DNA of 37,543 bases, from assembly GCA_020629955.1 (NCBI GenBank), contig JAHDCI010000034.1, positions 1 through 37,543 of the forward strand. Reading direction: 5' to 3'. Each line of letters begins with the position of its first letter. The first letter of the stretch is position 1. The notes beneath the pieces were generated by a model, which saw only the letters and a list, made by a program, of their open reading frames with translations, had not been told where the DNA came from and made no database searches. The position numbers and the translations under genes were made by a program. The DNA comes from Myxococcota bacterium (GTDB lineage: Bacteria; Myxococcota_A; Polyangia; Polyangiales; Houyiibacteriaceae). Shown piece by piece: positions 1 through 8,626 of the stretch.

Positions 1-218
1 TCGAGACCGCGACCCGCGCGCACCGTCTCCTCTCCCGCGCGATTCAGCGTGAGGATCGTCGCTCCCTCGGCGTCATCCAGCGTCGTCTCCAGGAGACCGA
101 CACCTCCGCGCACCGCGACGCGTGGGTCTCGGCCTTCGAGACCACCCGTAACCGCCTTGCGGGACGCCTCTACCCGCAGGCTCTCCTCGACGCCGTCATC
201 CGCGCCGCCGAAGAATAG
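1..218 (+). CDS. C-terminal end of an unrecognised protein (partial)
   Basis: An open frame enters from the left edge (first full codon at 3) and ends at TAG 216-218, giving about 71 residues. It is rich in Arg, Leu and Ala and looks helical, with the pattern RLLSRAIQRED followed by an acidic end (VIRAAEE). The codons are strongly GC3-biased and look more GC-rich than the next gene. A strong intrinsic terminator follows 22 bases after the stop, which supports a real gene end here. I do not recognise the family and the N-terminus is outside the window. Confidence 0.6.
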   Translation, partial: ETATRAHRLLSRAIQREDRRSLGVIQRRLQETDTSAHRDAWVSAFETTRNRLAGRLYPQALLDAVIRAAEE

Positions 219-240
219 CCGACAGGGCTCCGGCCTAAGC

Positions 241-278
241 AAAAAGAGAGCGTGAGCTTCGGCTCGCGCTCTTTTTTT
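241..278 (+). terminator. Rho-independent terminator after the partial gene
   Basis: A near-perfect hairpin with stem 246-257 and 262-273, closed by a TTCG tetraloop (258-261) and with two G-T wobbles. It is preceded by five A and followed by seven T. The flanking A and T tracts make it potentially bidirectional. It separates the gene ending at 218 from the gene starting at 295. Confidence 0.9.
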
Positions 279-294
279 GTGCGATCGTTCCAAC

Positions 295-669
295 ATGAGC
301 AATCGGGATGAGCGCTACCTTGAGCTGCGAACACGGCTTGAGGGGAAAGGCTTCCTCGTATCGGAGAGAAACTACGTTTGCGATCATGGTTTGACCATTT
401 TCCCCGACGAACCGAGGCAGTGGCCGCCCATGCCCGCTACCGCCGTTGTCTCTGTCCATCTTGAAGAGCGCGGGTACACACTCCGAGTTTGTCGTCACGG
501 CGGCCTCCATTGGATCGCGGAAGAGCTCTCAGAAAGCGATGCGGTGGAAATGATATCGACTCACATCACGACGCCGACGTTTCCGCCGAAGGGCAACTTC
601 TCAGTGGTACCCGAATGGAAAGGGATCTCGCGAGATCATCTGGGGCGATCGGAGTTTTCGGAGGAGTAG
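295..669 (+). CDS. Small hypothetical soluble protein
   Basis: A 124-residue protein starting at ATG 295. An upstream in-frame TTG at 277 overlaps the terminator tail and is less likely. There is no signal peptide or membrane segment. The sequence is mixed alpha/beta with several aromatic residues and a C-terminal acidic stretch. No family is recognised. It stands alone: a terminator lies upstream and the next gene is convergent, ending 35 bases away. Coding character (no internal stops, balanced composition) is the main support. Confidence 0.65.
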   Translation: MSNRDERYLELRTRLEGKGFLVSERNYVCDHGLTIFPDEPRQWPPMPATAVVSVHLEERGYTLRVCRHGGLHWIAEELSESDAVEMISTHITTPTFPPKGNFSVVPEWKGISRDHLGRSEFSEE

Positions 670-704
670 CTTCGTGCTCGGCGTTTCTGACACCGCTCTA
701 CCAC

Positions 705-1244
705 TTAAGGACAGGATGTTTCCGAAGCGACCAAGTCGATCGAATCGAGCATGCTCGCTTCACCGTCGCTCCCGCCGCTAACGCTCGCTTCGATGCGGAA
801 CGAGACTCGGCGTGCTCCACACGTAGGGCCGTTGCCCGTTGCGCGTGCTCGAACCTCTGCAGTGCCGTTGCGGTTCTGCGAGTCGACCAAGCGGCCGTCA
901 ATATAGAGGTCGATCGAGCCGCGACCGCCGGGGTGCAGATAGGTCTCCATATCGGCGCTGAGTGAGCTCATGCGGTAACCCTCGGGGATCAAGATATGTC
1001 CGGCCGCGTAACAGCTTTCGACTTGAGAAAGCACGCTTAGGAAGCCGATATGACGCACAAAGCCGCCGCAGTTGGAACGCACGTTTGAAAATCGGAGGAC
1101 CTGCCCGCTCTTATCGTCGCTCTCGTCGTAGGTCGCAAAGAGCGGGTCTTCGGTTTCGATGGCTCCGCCGGAGGCGCAGCCCGACAATGCGTAGACGGTC
1201 GCGAGGGCGGGAAGAGTGAAACGAAGGGGGGAAGTGCTGAGCAT
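705..1244 (-). CDS. Putative lipoprotein, unknown function
   Basis: A 179-residue protein with a signal peptide (hydrophobic residues about 8-20) and lipobox ending at Cys23 (ALSGC), so it is probably lipid-anchored. The mature part has several cysteines and a Gly/Ser-rich stretch near the C-terminus, and looks beta-rich. ATG 1244 is preceded by an AAGGA ribosome-binding site at good spacing. It lies 140 bases downstream of the oligopeptidase B gene on the same strand and may share its transcript. No family is recognised. Confidence 0.75.
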   Translation of the reverse strand: MLSTSPLRFTLPALATVYALSGCASGGAIETEDPLFATYDESDDKSGQVLRFSNVRSNCGGFVRHIGFLSVLSQVESCYAAGHILIPEGYRMSSLSADMETYLHPGGRGSIDLYIDGRLVDSQNRNGTAEVRARATGNGPTCGARRVSFRIEASVSGGSDGEASMLDSIDLVASETSCP

Positions 1245-1384
1245 GGGAGAGTCCTTTGGTTGTCCTTTGCCATTGCACCTCCCGTGCCGCGAGATCCCCG
1301 TAGGAAAGCCCCATATCGACTTCCCGAAAGGACATCGACATGGGGCCGTTCGCTCCCGAAGGAGGTTCGCGTCACTTGCTCTTG

Positions 1385-3565
1385 TTACTGATGGATATCG
1401 ATCTGATCGAGCAAGAAGGAGTACACGCGCGCCGTCTCTTCATGTCGCCGGAAGCGGCCGGACGCGCCGCCATGACCCGCGTCCATATTCGTAATGAAGA
1501 GGAGTGGCTCCGAGCCCGTGCCGCGGTAGCGAAGGCGCGCGACCCACTTCGCCGGCTCCCAATACTGGACCTGCGAATCGTGCAATCCGGTCAGCACGAG
1601 CATCGCCGGGTAGTCCTGCGCCGCGACGTTATCGTAGGGGGAGTAGCTCATCATATAGCGGAAGTAGGTCTCGTCGTTCGGGTTGCCCCACTCGTCGTAT
1701 TCGAAGGTCGTAAGCGGAATCGATTCGTCGAGCATCGTCGTGACGACATCGACAAAAGGTACGTCCGCGACGACGGCTTGAAAGAGATCCGGACGAAGGT
1801 TCACGACCGCGCCCATCAGCAACCCGCCCGCGCTTCCGCCGTAGGCAAAGAGCCGGTCCGATTGCGTATAGCCCGACTGAATGAGCGACTCGGCGCACTC
1901 AATGAAATCCGTAAACGTATTCATCTTGTTGAGCAGTTTGCCGTTTTCGTACCACGCCCGGCCCATCTCCTGGCCGCCTCGAATATGAGCGATCGCGTAG
2001 ATGACGCCGCGGTCGATCAGCGAAAAGCGGCTGGAAGAAAAGCTCGGGTCGATCGAGATCCCGTAGCTGCCGTAGCCGTAGAGAAAGAGCGGGTTTGGCT
2101 GGGAGCGATCGAGGTCCGCCCGGTAGACCAGCGAGACCGGCACCTGCGTTCCATCGTGCGCCTGCGCCATCACGCGCTCGGTCACGTAGGCTTCGGGATC
2201 GAAGCCGCCGACGACCTCTTCTTGCTTTAGAAGCGTCCGCTCGCGGCTCCCCATATCGTAGTCGTAGATGCTCTCCGGGCGGCGCATGGATTCGTAGGTC
2301 ATGCGGAGCGTCGTCGATTCAAAGTCCGCGTTACGGCCGAGACCGGAGACGTAGACCGGATCTTCAAACTCGATCTCATGCTCGTTTTCCGGCGAAGCGA
2401 AAGGTCGCACGCGGAGCCGGCGAATGCCTTCGCGGCGCTCGACGATGACGAGGTACTGCTCAAAGAGTTCAAAATCGTCGAGCAGCACGCTCTCCCGCGC
2501 CGGCACTTCTTCGCGCCAGTTGCTCTTGTCTTGGCTCTGCCCTGGCTCGACGGACATCAGGCGGAAATCGCGCGCTTCCCAATTGGTCCGGATGTAGAAG
2601 CGTCCGCCGGCGTGGTCGACGTCGTATTCGTGGTTTTCCTCGCGCGGCAAAATCACGACCGGTTCCGCGGTCGGGTTCCGGGCGTCGATGGCCTGGTACT
2701 CGTGGGAAAGGGTTTGGTAGCTGCCGATAAAGATATAGTCCCGCGAGCGGCTACGGCTGAGGCCCATGTAGAATTCGTCGTTCGTCTCTTCGAAGACCAT
2801 CGCGTCTTCGCTCGGATCGGTGCCGATCACGTGTCGCCAGACCTGATACTCACGAAGCGTCTCGAGGTCTTTCTTGATGTAGAAGACCGTGCGGTTGTCG
2901 GCGGCGAAGACGGCGCCGCCCGAGGTGTTGGGGATCTCTTCGGGATAGAACTCACCCGTCGCGAGGTTCTTGAAGCGAAGCGTATAGAGGCGGCGGCTGA
3001 CGGTATCTTCCCCGATCGCCATCTGCGTTCCGTCGTCGCTCACGCTGAGCCCGCCAAGGCGGTAGTAACTCTGGCCGTCCGCGCGTTCGTTCTGGTCGAG
3101 GATCACCTCCTCGGTCGCGCCCTCCGGAAACGTTCCCCGTTCGCCCGGGCGGCGGCATGAGATGCCGTACTCTTTGCCGGCTTCGACGCGTCCGTAATAC
3201 CAAAACCCATCTTTGAAGTAGGGCACGGAGGTATCGTCCTGCGGGATGCGCGCGACGATCTCGTCGTAGAGGGACTGACGGAAGCCATCGAGGGGCGCGA
3301 GCACTTCGTTCGCGTAAGCGTTCTCTTGCTCGAGATACGCGAGAGCCTCGGGATCGGATCGGTCGTCCGAGCGCATCCAGTAGTAGGGATCGTCGCGCGT
3401 CTCTCCGTGATTGGTCAGGGGATGCGGAAGGCGCTTGGCCATCGGCGGGGTCATCTCTGAGCTTCCTTCTTCGGGCGTCGTCTCGCCCGAGCTTCGCGAG
3501 CCACATGCGAGCGCAAGAAGCGCGGTAGCGGTGGAAAGTAGGACACGCGGGAGTAGTGATTTCAT
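1385..3565 (-). CDS. ptrB: Oligopeptidase B-type serine peptidase (S9A), predicted lipoprotein
   Basis: A 726-residue prolyl-oligopeptidase-family enzyme. The N-terminus is a lipoprotein signal with LALAC (Cys21), so this copy is probably membrane-anchored outside the cytoplasm, unlike the classical cytosolic oligopeptidase B. A beta-propeller region (about 45-470) begins with the typical DDPYYWMR motif. The alpha/beta-hydrolase domain follows, with nucleophile Ser578 in GGSAGG, Asp663 in LHDSQV and His698 in AGHGG. The spacings of 85 and 35 residues fit the family triad. The family cleaves short peptides after basic residues. It is 63 bases downstream of the HAD phosphatase gene on the same strand. 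The exact substrate class is inferred. Confidence 0.93.
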   Translation of the reverse strand: MKSLLPRVLLSTATALLALACGSRSSGETTPEEGSSEMTPPMAKRLPHPLTNHGETRDDPYYWMRSDDRSDPEALAYLEQENAYANEVLAPLDGFRQSLYDEIVARIPQDDTSVPYFKDGFWYYGRVEAGKEYGISCRRPGERGTFPEGATEEVILDQNERADGQSYYRLGGLSVSDDGTQMAIGEDTVSRRLYTLRFKNLATGEFYPEEIPNTSGGAVFAADNRTVFYIKKDLETLREYQVWRHVIGTDPSEDAMVFEETNDEFYMGLSRSRSRDYIFIGSYQTLSHEYQAIDARNPTAEPVVILPREENHEYDVDHAGGRFYIRTNWEARDFRLMSVEPGQSQDKSNWREEVPARESVLLDDFELFEQYLVIVERREGIRRLRVRPFASPENEHEIEFEDPVYVSGLGRNADFESTTLRMTYESMRRPESIYDYDMGSRERTLLKQEEVVGGFDPEAYVTERVMAQAHDGTQVPVSLVYRADLDRSQPNPLFLYGYGSYGISIDPSFSSSRFSLIDRGVIYAIAHIRGGQEMGRAWYENGKLLNKMNTFTDFIECAESLIQSGYTQSDRLFAYGGSAGGLLMGAVVNLRPDLFQAVVADVPFVDVVTTMLDESIPLTTFEYDEWGNPNDETYFRYMMSYSPYDNVAAQDYPAMLVLTGLHDSQVQYWEPAKWVARLRYRGTGSEPLLFITNMDAGHGGASGRFRRHEETARVYSFLLDQIDIHQ

Positions 3566-3628
3566 CGCCGCGGAGCGTATCAGCGAAGGCGCGATCCGAC
3601 ACGCTCGATTCGCGCGAATCGAAAACGA

Positions 3629-4105
3629 CTAAATCGCTTCGAGCGCGACCAGGTGCTGCTCGATCTCCTCGACGGCAGCGTCGCCGCCACGGGATTGGAG
3701 CACGATCTTCGCCGCTTTCTTCGCGGCCGGATGCGCGTCTGCGACCGCAAACCCGAGGCCGACCGTTCGAAGGACCGGGGCGTCATCGGCACCGTCGCCG
3801 ACAAATGCGATGCGGCTGGGAGAGATATCGTATTTGACGCAGATCTCGTCGAGCGCGCGGAGCTTGTCATTGACGCCAAGCCATTGATTCGAGAGCCCCA
3901 AATGACGGATCCGCCTGCGCGCGTGATCGGTCTTATTTCGGCTCAGTGGCAAACACACCACGCCGATCTTCACCATGCGGAGAATCGCTTCGCCGTCGCG
4001 GACATGATAGCGCTGCACCCAACCGGCGGAGTCGGACGCATAGAACGTCGTTCCATCCGTGAGGGTCCCGTCGAGATCAAACGCGAAGAGCTGAACGCGA
4101 TCCAT
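3629..4105 (-). CDS. KdsC-family HAD phosphatase
   Basis: A 158-residue, C0-type haloacid-dehalogenase phosphatase with no cap domain. Motif I is DLDGTLTDG (Asp10 nucleophile, Asp12 acid/base), motif II is Ser55 in LPLSRNK, the conserved Lys81 lies in GVNDKL, and motif III is VGDGADDAP (Asp104, Asp107/108). Length and motifs match 3-deoxy-D-manno-octulosonate 8-phosphate phosphatase, which makes Kdo for lipopolysaccharide. Related enzymes act on other sugar phosphates, and no other Kdo gene is in view, so the substrate is not certain. It is the first gene of the minus-strand group and is divergent from the lipoprotein gene at 4247 across 141 bases. Confidence 0.85.
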   Translation of the reverse strand: MDRVQLFAFDLDGTLTDGTTFYASDSAGWVQRYHVRDGEAILRMVKIGVVCLPLSRNKTDHARRRIRHLGLSNQWLGVNDKLRALDEICVKYDISPSRIAFVGDGADDAPVLRTVGLGFAVADAHPAAKKAAKIVLQSRGGDAAVEEIEQHLVALEAI

Positions 4106-4246
4106 TCAAGGAGCTTAGAGGATACGGGTGAGAGAGCGCAATGACCCAAACGGGGTGTGGTGGTTGAGCTCGAAAGTGGCCAAAATCGGAACCGGAACCC
4201 GTGTGAGATACTGGACCGCGCGGAACAGTGAGGCTAGATCTCTCTT

Positions 4247-5257
4247 ATGACTTTCCGCTCGCTCCGTGATTTCTCTCTGCTTTCCCTGCTCCTCGCTCTT
4301 GGATGTGGCCAAGCTGTGCCCGCTCGCGTCGGACCGACCTACGTGGAGGACCAGCCCGAGTTTGCGGTTGCGGTCGAAGCGGCGTGGCCCGAAGAGATGG
4401 TCACGTCACCAGGAACGGGTCCTGCGCTTTATCTCAGCGACGCTTCCGATGCGCTGCCCTTTGGTTACGTGAGCTCCGGCGTCACCGTGGAACTCGCCGA
4501 GCCTCCCGCGAATGGCCGCGTGAAGGTCCGTATCCGTGGCGCTTTGAAGGTCCTCGGTTACCTCTCGATGGACCGTGCGGGGCTCATCGTTCAGGAGCGT
4601 GGGCGAGTCCCCGGAACGCCCGCGTATGTTGGTCCTGGTGACCTCGTCCGGCTGGCGGATCTCCCCGGACCCGACGGCGTCGCTCAGATCGAAGTGCAGC
4701 CGGCGTTCCCCGGTGCGGATGCGATCGTGGGGCGCTACCCGATGGACCGCCTCGCTTCGACCCCCGCTCCTGAGAGTGCAGAGGCGCCGACCGAAGGGAC
4801 GGAGCGCTACTTCACAGGCGGCGAAGAAGTCGCCGTTTACGACCGGCCGAACGGCAGCGTAATTCAGACGCTTCCGGCGAATGGGTTGGCGACGCTCGCG
4901 ACGGTGCTCCGTGAGGATGGCGATTGGACCGGCGTTCGAATCGGTACGGGGCCGTATATTGTCGGTTTCGTGAACCACACCTTCCAAGATGTCGTGCTGG
5001 GTGCGGCCGTCGAAAACGAGAGCGATGTTCCGGCGCGGCTCCGCAGTGATGATTCGAGCCCTCTCGCCCGCGTCGCTCAGGGGACCCGCGTGCGATTTGG
5101 CGACCAGACGATCGCCATCTTTGACGAAGCCGGCTACGCCCGGGTCGTCAACCGCTATGAGGATACGAACGAAGCGGATGTCTTCGCCGCGATCAACGAC
5201 GATATCGCGGTTCGTGGAATCGTTCCCCTCGACGCGCTCGAAGAAGTCACCGAATAG
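4247..5257 (+). CDS. Putative lipoprotein with SH3-like regions
   Basis: A 336-residue protein with lipobox ALGC (Cys20). The mature part is all-beta in character. One region (about 180-240) reads like a bacterial SH3 domain, with VYDRPNGSVIQTLP, a later GDWTGVRIG and then GFVNHTF. SH3 domains of this type often bind cell-wall or protein ligands, but no specific function can be assigned. It sits upstream of tadA with only 9 bases between stop and start, so the two are probably co-transcribed. Confidence 0.8.
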   Translation: MTFRSLRDFSLLSLLLALGCGQAVPARVGPTYVEDQPEFAVAVEAAWPEEMVTSPGTGPALYLSDASDALPFGYVSSGVTVELAEPPANGRVKVRIRGALKVLGYLSMDRAGLIVQERGRVPGTPAYVGPGDLVRLADLPGPDGVAQIEVQPAFPGADAIVGRYPMDRLASTPAPESAEAPTEGTERYFTGGEEVAVYDRPNGSVIQTLPANGLATLATVLREDGDWTGVRIGTGPYIVGFVNHTFQDVVLGAAVENESDVPARLRSDDSSPLARVAQGTRVRFGDQTIAIFDEAGYARVVNRYEDTNEADVFAAINDDIAVRGIVPLDALEEVTE

Positions 5258-5266
5258 TCCTTCCGG

Positions 5267-5749
5267 GTGAGCTCGCTCGATTCGTTTTCCGCGATCGAGC
5301 GCGATGAGCATTTTATGCGGCTCGCGCTCGAAGAGGCGGCCCGGGCTGCATCGCGCGGCGAAGTCCCGGTCGGTGCGCTGGTCGTCCGCGGTGATGAGAT
5401 TCTCGCGCGGGGTTACAATCTTCGGGAGACCGCGCAGGACCCAACGGCGCATGCCGAGCTGATCGCAGTACGCAAAGCCGCGGCGCGAATCGGATCATGG
5501 CGTTTGTGCGATACGACCGTCTACGTCACCCTTGAGCCGTGCCCGATGTGCGCAGGAATGCTGGTGAATTCGCGGGTGCCGCGCGTTGTTTGGGGAGCGA
5601 ATGATCCCAAGGCGGGCGCCATGGAGAGCCTCTATCGTATCGGTCAGGATGAGCGCTTGAACCACCATATCGAGCAAACCTACGGCGTTCTCGAAGAGGA
5701 ATGCGCCGACGTGCTGCGGCAGTTTTTTCGAAAGCTACGCAAACGGTGA
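5267..5749 (+). CDS. tadA: tRNA-specific adenosine deaminase TadA
   Basis: A 160-residue zinc deaminase that converts A34 to inosine in tRNA-Arg(ACG). Zinc ligands are His62 in AHAE (with proton shuttle Glu64) and Cys92/Cys95 in PCPMC. The VPVGALVV strand and the VWGANDPKAGA segment are typical of TadA and distinguish it from other cytidine deaminases. The start is taken as GTG 5267, close behind the previous gene. ATG 5315 would also leave a nearly full domain. It is convergent with the small membrane-protein gene at 5781. Confidence 0.95.
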   Translation: MSSLDSFSAIERDEHFMRLALEEAARAASRGEVPVGALVVRGDEILARGYNLRETAQDPTAHAELIAVRKAAARIGSWRLCDTTVYVTLEPCPMCAGMLVNSRVPRVVWGANDPKAGAMESLYRIGQDERLNHHIEQTYGVLEEECADVLRQFFRKLRKR

Positions 5750-5780
5750 CGAGGGCCCTTCTCGCGATTGGAACCGCGCA

Positions 5781-5975
5781 CTAAGGGCGCGCTGTCTCGT
5801 TTTCCGGCTCGGCCTGGCAACCAAACATCTGACTCGCTCGGCTTCCCCACGAGAGCACCAGTCCAACCACCATCATCGCGGTCATGAAGAAGCGCATTCT
5901 TCGGCGCCGCTTATTGCGCTTGTCGGCAGCAGCGAGCTGCTCATTGAGAAGGGGGCCTTTTCGCGCGTCGGTCAC
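5781..5975 (-). CDS. Small single-pass membrane protein
   Basis: A 64-residue frame starting at GTG 5975. A charged N-terminus ends in a basic cluster (KRNKRRRR, about 19-26). A single hydrophobic segment follows (about 28-42, FFMTAMMVVGLVLSW), then a short tail with one Cys. The positive-inside pattern and clean helix suggest a real small membrane protein. It has no recognisable family, and a clear ribosome-binding site is lacking. Confidence 0.5.
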   Translation of the reverse strand: MTDARKGPLLNEQLAAADKRNKRRRRMRFFMTAMMVVGLVLSWGSRASQMFGCQAEPENETARP

Positions 5976-6084
5976 GAGAGGGACGTATCAAAGCTCGAGT
6001 GGTCGCTCCAGCCGACCCCCGGTTTTTCTGTCCCGCACGAACTTCTGATCGGAACCCTTGAATCTTCGGCCAGACCGTGGCTTG

Positions 6085-6405
6085 ATGGCGCGGATGTTTG
6101 GACTTCGCACACTCTCTAGCGCGGCGCTCTTGGCCGCGATGCTTCTCGGAATCGGCTGTGGCGGCGCAGACACGCCTGTGCCGGACTACCCCTTCCCGGA
6201 GCAGCCTCCTCTTGAAGAGACCTCCCTCGCGGAGTTCGTGATGGAAGAAGAGGAAGACTTCGAAGAAGAAGAGGAATGGGATGATGGTCTTGGCGACGAA
6301 GACCTCGAGATGGATGGCGAAGGTGGTGAAGCCACGGAAGGCGAAGCGGCCCCCGCGGCGGAAGAAGCTTCTGAAGAAGCGCCAGCAGAGCAGCCCGAGG
6401 GCTAA
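6085..6405 (+). CDS. Small highly acidic lipoprotein
   Basis: A 106-residue protein. Signal peptide and lipobox LGIGC (Cys25) are followed by a short Pro-rich stretch, then an extremely acidic low-complexity tail (runs of Glu with Asp, then Ala/Glu repeats such as AAPAAEEASEEAPAE). The mature part is probably disordered. Such tails can bind cations or extend a protein across the periplasm, but no function is known. The start is ATG 6085; ATG 6094 is an alternative. Confidence 0.65.
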   Translation: MARMFGLRTLSSAALLAAMLLGIGCGGADTPVPDYPFPEQPPLEETSLAEFVMEEEEDFEEEEEWDDGLGDEDLEMDGEGGEATEGEAAPAAEEASEEAPAEQPEG

Positions 6406-6729
6406 CGCTTTTTCGCACGCAGGGGAAAACGTTCGATTTCGCTTCGCGGTATTTTTACGCACTCAAACGCCATCCATTTATCGCCACGTATGTACAATAC
6501 GAGTCCGAAAATCGGACGCATCCGCGCACGCCAAAACCCAACGAATCGACATCGGGCCTTGTTCACCAGCCTGCTAGCGTGTGGCGCTCATGCGCGCCCG
6601 AATCGCCGCGAATGTTGAGGGAGTTTTCCTTCGCTTCGCGGCGTTTCTGCATGGTCGGGGCTCTGGACTCTCCCCATATTCGGCGTCACCTTGGGTCTTT
6701 GCACCAAACTGCTTAGAGATTCGATCCGC
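6406..6729 (+). other. Intergenic stretch with a possible 47-residue leader frame
   Basis: No established gene is visible. At 6492-6497 there is a -10-like TACAAT, followed by a perfect 6-bp hairpin (6503-6517, loop AAA). A small frame, ATG 6590 to TGA 6731-6733, would encode 47 residues (MRARIAANVEGVF...). Its stop overlaps the TTG start of the next gene (TTGA at 6730-6733), as in translational coupling. The peptide has no family or signal and could be chance. Confidence 0.3.
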
Positions 6730-7737
6730 TTGAAAAGAATCACGCGAATAGTGGCTCACGGTTTCGCTCTGAGCGCGCTCGCTTTCGCGATGGCCTGCGG
6801 TCATGCGCGTTCGAGCGATGAGACCACTCCCTCGGTCGAGGAGCGCACGTTTACGCATCCTCAGCTGCTTCCCGCCGATCGACCTGATTTTCTAGCGCTG
6901 AAGCCTCGGGCGCTTCTAGGGGGTCCAGCGGCGCCGCTCGTAGAGGTTCTTTTCCCTCGGGCGGGCCGTGAGAGCCTCATGAACCGATCCGGGCTTCTCA
7001 TTGACGAGGTCGAGAGAGCGCTCTTTGCTTTCGCAGATTCGGAGCATTGGGTCGCTGTGATTCGAATCGCGCAGGCGCCGGAGATCGTGCGCGCAAACGC
7101 GGCTCGCATGTTGCCGCTTGAGATCGAGTCTGATCGCCCAAGCCCATATGGGGAAGTGGTTCGTCGTGTTGGTTACGTCGAGGGAGCGCGACATGAGATC
7201 ATCGCGATCGGAGATTCGACACTTTGGATTGGACGCGACGAAGGGGTTTTCTTCGCGCAACGATTGTCTGAGATCTACGCAGGGTCCCTCCCTTCCTCGG
7301 GCGCAACTCTACGTTCCCTCGAGAGTGAGGCGGAGCTTCGGTACCTTCACCTCGGTGGCGTCGAAGAAAGCGATTCTCCGATTTCCGTACTGCTTTCCGA
7401 TCTTCGAGCGCTCAGTCTTGATATTCGACCCGTCGGAAGCGACCCAGCGCGACTCGATTTTGAGGCCCGCTTGATCGGCGAATTCCCGGAGGGCGCCGCG
7501 TCGAACTTTCAGGCGATCTACGCGGCGATCGCTGCAAGCGACCTCGGCCGCAGCGTCGGTCTCCCTTCTGCGGAGCTAGAGGTGCATGTTCCGGAGGATC
7601 GGCGTAACCCCGCGCTTCGGCTTTCTCTGGACGTCTCACGCCTGCAGCGTGCGATCGAAGTGCTCTTTCTCGACGAGATGCAAAGCTTGCTCGACGAGCC
7701 GATTCTCGACGCTCCTCGACCCCGCGAGGGTGAATGA
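6730..7737 (+). CDS. Putative lipoprotein, unknown function
   Basis: A 335-residue protein starting at TTG 6730 (leader MKRITRIVAHGF) with lipobox FAMAC (Cys23). An upstream in-frame TTG at 6691 would lengthen the N-region unnaturally. The mature part is mixed alpha/beta without recognised motifs. It contains DSEHWVAVIRIA and later long acidic helices. It is the first gene of a three-gene plus-strand group with the TPR-like membrane protein and the RCC1 lipoprotein. The three probably act together at the envelope, but that role is only inferred from context. Confidence 0.75.
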   Translation: MKRITRIVAHGFALSALAFAMACGHARSSDETTPSVEERTFTHPQLLPADRPDFLALKPRALLGGPAAPLVEVLFPRAGRESLMNRSGLLIDEVERALFAFADSEHWVAVIRIAQAPEIVRANAARMLPLEIESDRPSPYGEVVRRVGYVEGARHEIIAIGDSTLWIGRDEGVFFAQRLSEIYAGSLPSSGATLRSLESEAELRYLHLGGVEESDSPISVLLSDLRALSLDIRPVGSDPARLDFEARLIGEFPEGAASNFQAIYAAIAASDLGRSVGLPSAELEVHVPEDRRNPALRLSLDVSRLQRAIEVLFLDEMQSLLDEPILDAPRPREGE

Positions 7738-7840
7738 GTTTCTACGCGCTCTCCGCTTTCGATTCGCGGAACGGGCGCTCACGGGGTATCGTCCTCATTC
7801 TTCGAAGATGCGCCCGAACACCGTGAAAACTGTGATGAAA

Positions 7841-8626
7841 ATGAATCGAACGCGATTCACGCTCTGCGTTTTCGGAGCGTTCTTGCTGAGCGCGACGCCA
7901 GCGGAGGCTCAACTCGACGAAGCCCAAGATCATTTCGCAGCCGCGGAATTCGAGGCGGCGGTACGGGCGTACGAGCGGGCGGAAGAGGGCGAACTGACGC
8001 GTGATGAGCTGGTTGGTTTGCTGCGCGGACGGGCACTCGCCCAGGCGGCTCTCGGACGAGATAGCGAAGCCGAACGCGACATGCGTGCGCTCTTGAGTAT
8101 CGAACCTGGAGCGGAGCTTGGGCTCGAAGCGCCGCCGAGCCTTCAACGGCGCTTCGATGCGCTCCGCGCAGACTCCGGTGGCGCGCTGAGCGTGGAATCG
8201 TCCGCGCTGCCGACCAGCGGCGGTTGGCGGATCCGAGTCAACATCGAAGATGACCCTGGCCGGCTCGAGCGACAGACAATCGTCTATGTAAGAGAAGGGG
8301 GCGAGTTCGTTCCGCATGAAGCGCGGCGCGGACGTGTTCGCCTATCGGACCTCGAAGGACAAGACCTCGAATACTATGTGGAGGTATTCGGCCCCGGCGA
8401 GGTCGTGCTCGCGAGAGAAGGGGCGCGCAGTGACCCTCTCGTGATCGATGCTCCCCAAAGTGACGTCGCATCTCCCATTCCTCCGATCGAAGAGGAAGAA
8501 GATCGTACGTTGCTGTGGGTCGGAATCGGTGCGGGCGCCGCCGCGGTCGTCATCGCCGTGATCATCGCCGTCGCGGTATCGGGTTCAAGCTCTACGCAGC
8601 CTTCCATTCCGATGGAGGTCCCGTGA
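7841..8626 (+). CDS. Exported TPR-like protein with C-terminal membrane anchor
   Basis: A 261-residue protein. A Sec signal peptide ends at about residue 23 (AEA). It is followed by a helical TPR-like region (about 25-100: AQDHFAAAEFEAAVRAYERA, then LLRGRALAQAALG), a beta-sandwich-like domain (about 120-205) and an acidic linker. A single C-terminal membrane helix (about 223-248, VGIGAGAAAVVIAVIIAVAV) ends in a short Ser/Thr/Pro tail. This architecture is common in myxobacterial envelope proteins of unknown role. In-frame ATGs at 7808 and 7835 are alternative starts. The stop overlaps the GTG of the next gene (GTGA). Confidence 0.8.
   Translation: MNRTRFTLCVFGAFLLSATPAEAQLDEAQDHFAAAEFEAAVRAYERAEEGELTRDELVGLLRGRALAQAALGRDSEAERDMRALLSIEPGAELGLEAPPSLQRRFDALRADSGGALSVESSALPTSGGWRIRVNIEDDPGRLERQTIVYVREGGEFVPHEARRGRVRLSDLEGQDLEYYVEVFGPGEVVLAREGARSDPLVIDAPQSDVASPIPPIEEEEDRTLLWVGIGAGAAAVVIAVIIAVAVSGSSSTQPSIPMEVP

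Noticed and set aside
1340-2230. A long plus-strand frame opposite the oligopeptidase B gene
   Set aside because: It lies wholly antisense to a gene with full catalytic motifs. Such frames arise from GC codon bias, and its protein has no recognisable features.
4406-5452. A 348-codon minus-strand frame across the SH3-like lipoprotein and tadA
   Set aside because: It covers two convincing plus-strand genes and shows no motif or signal.
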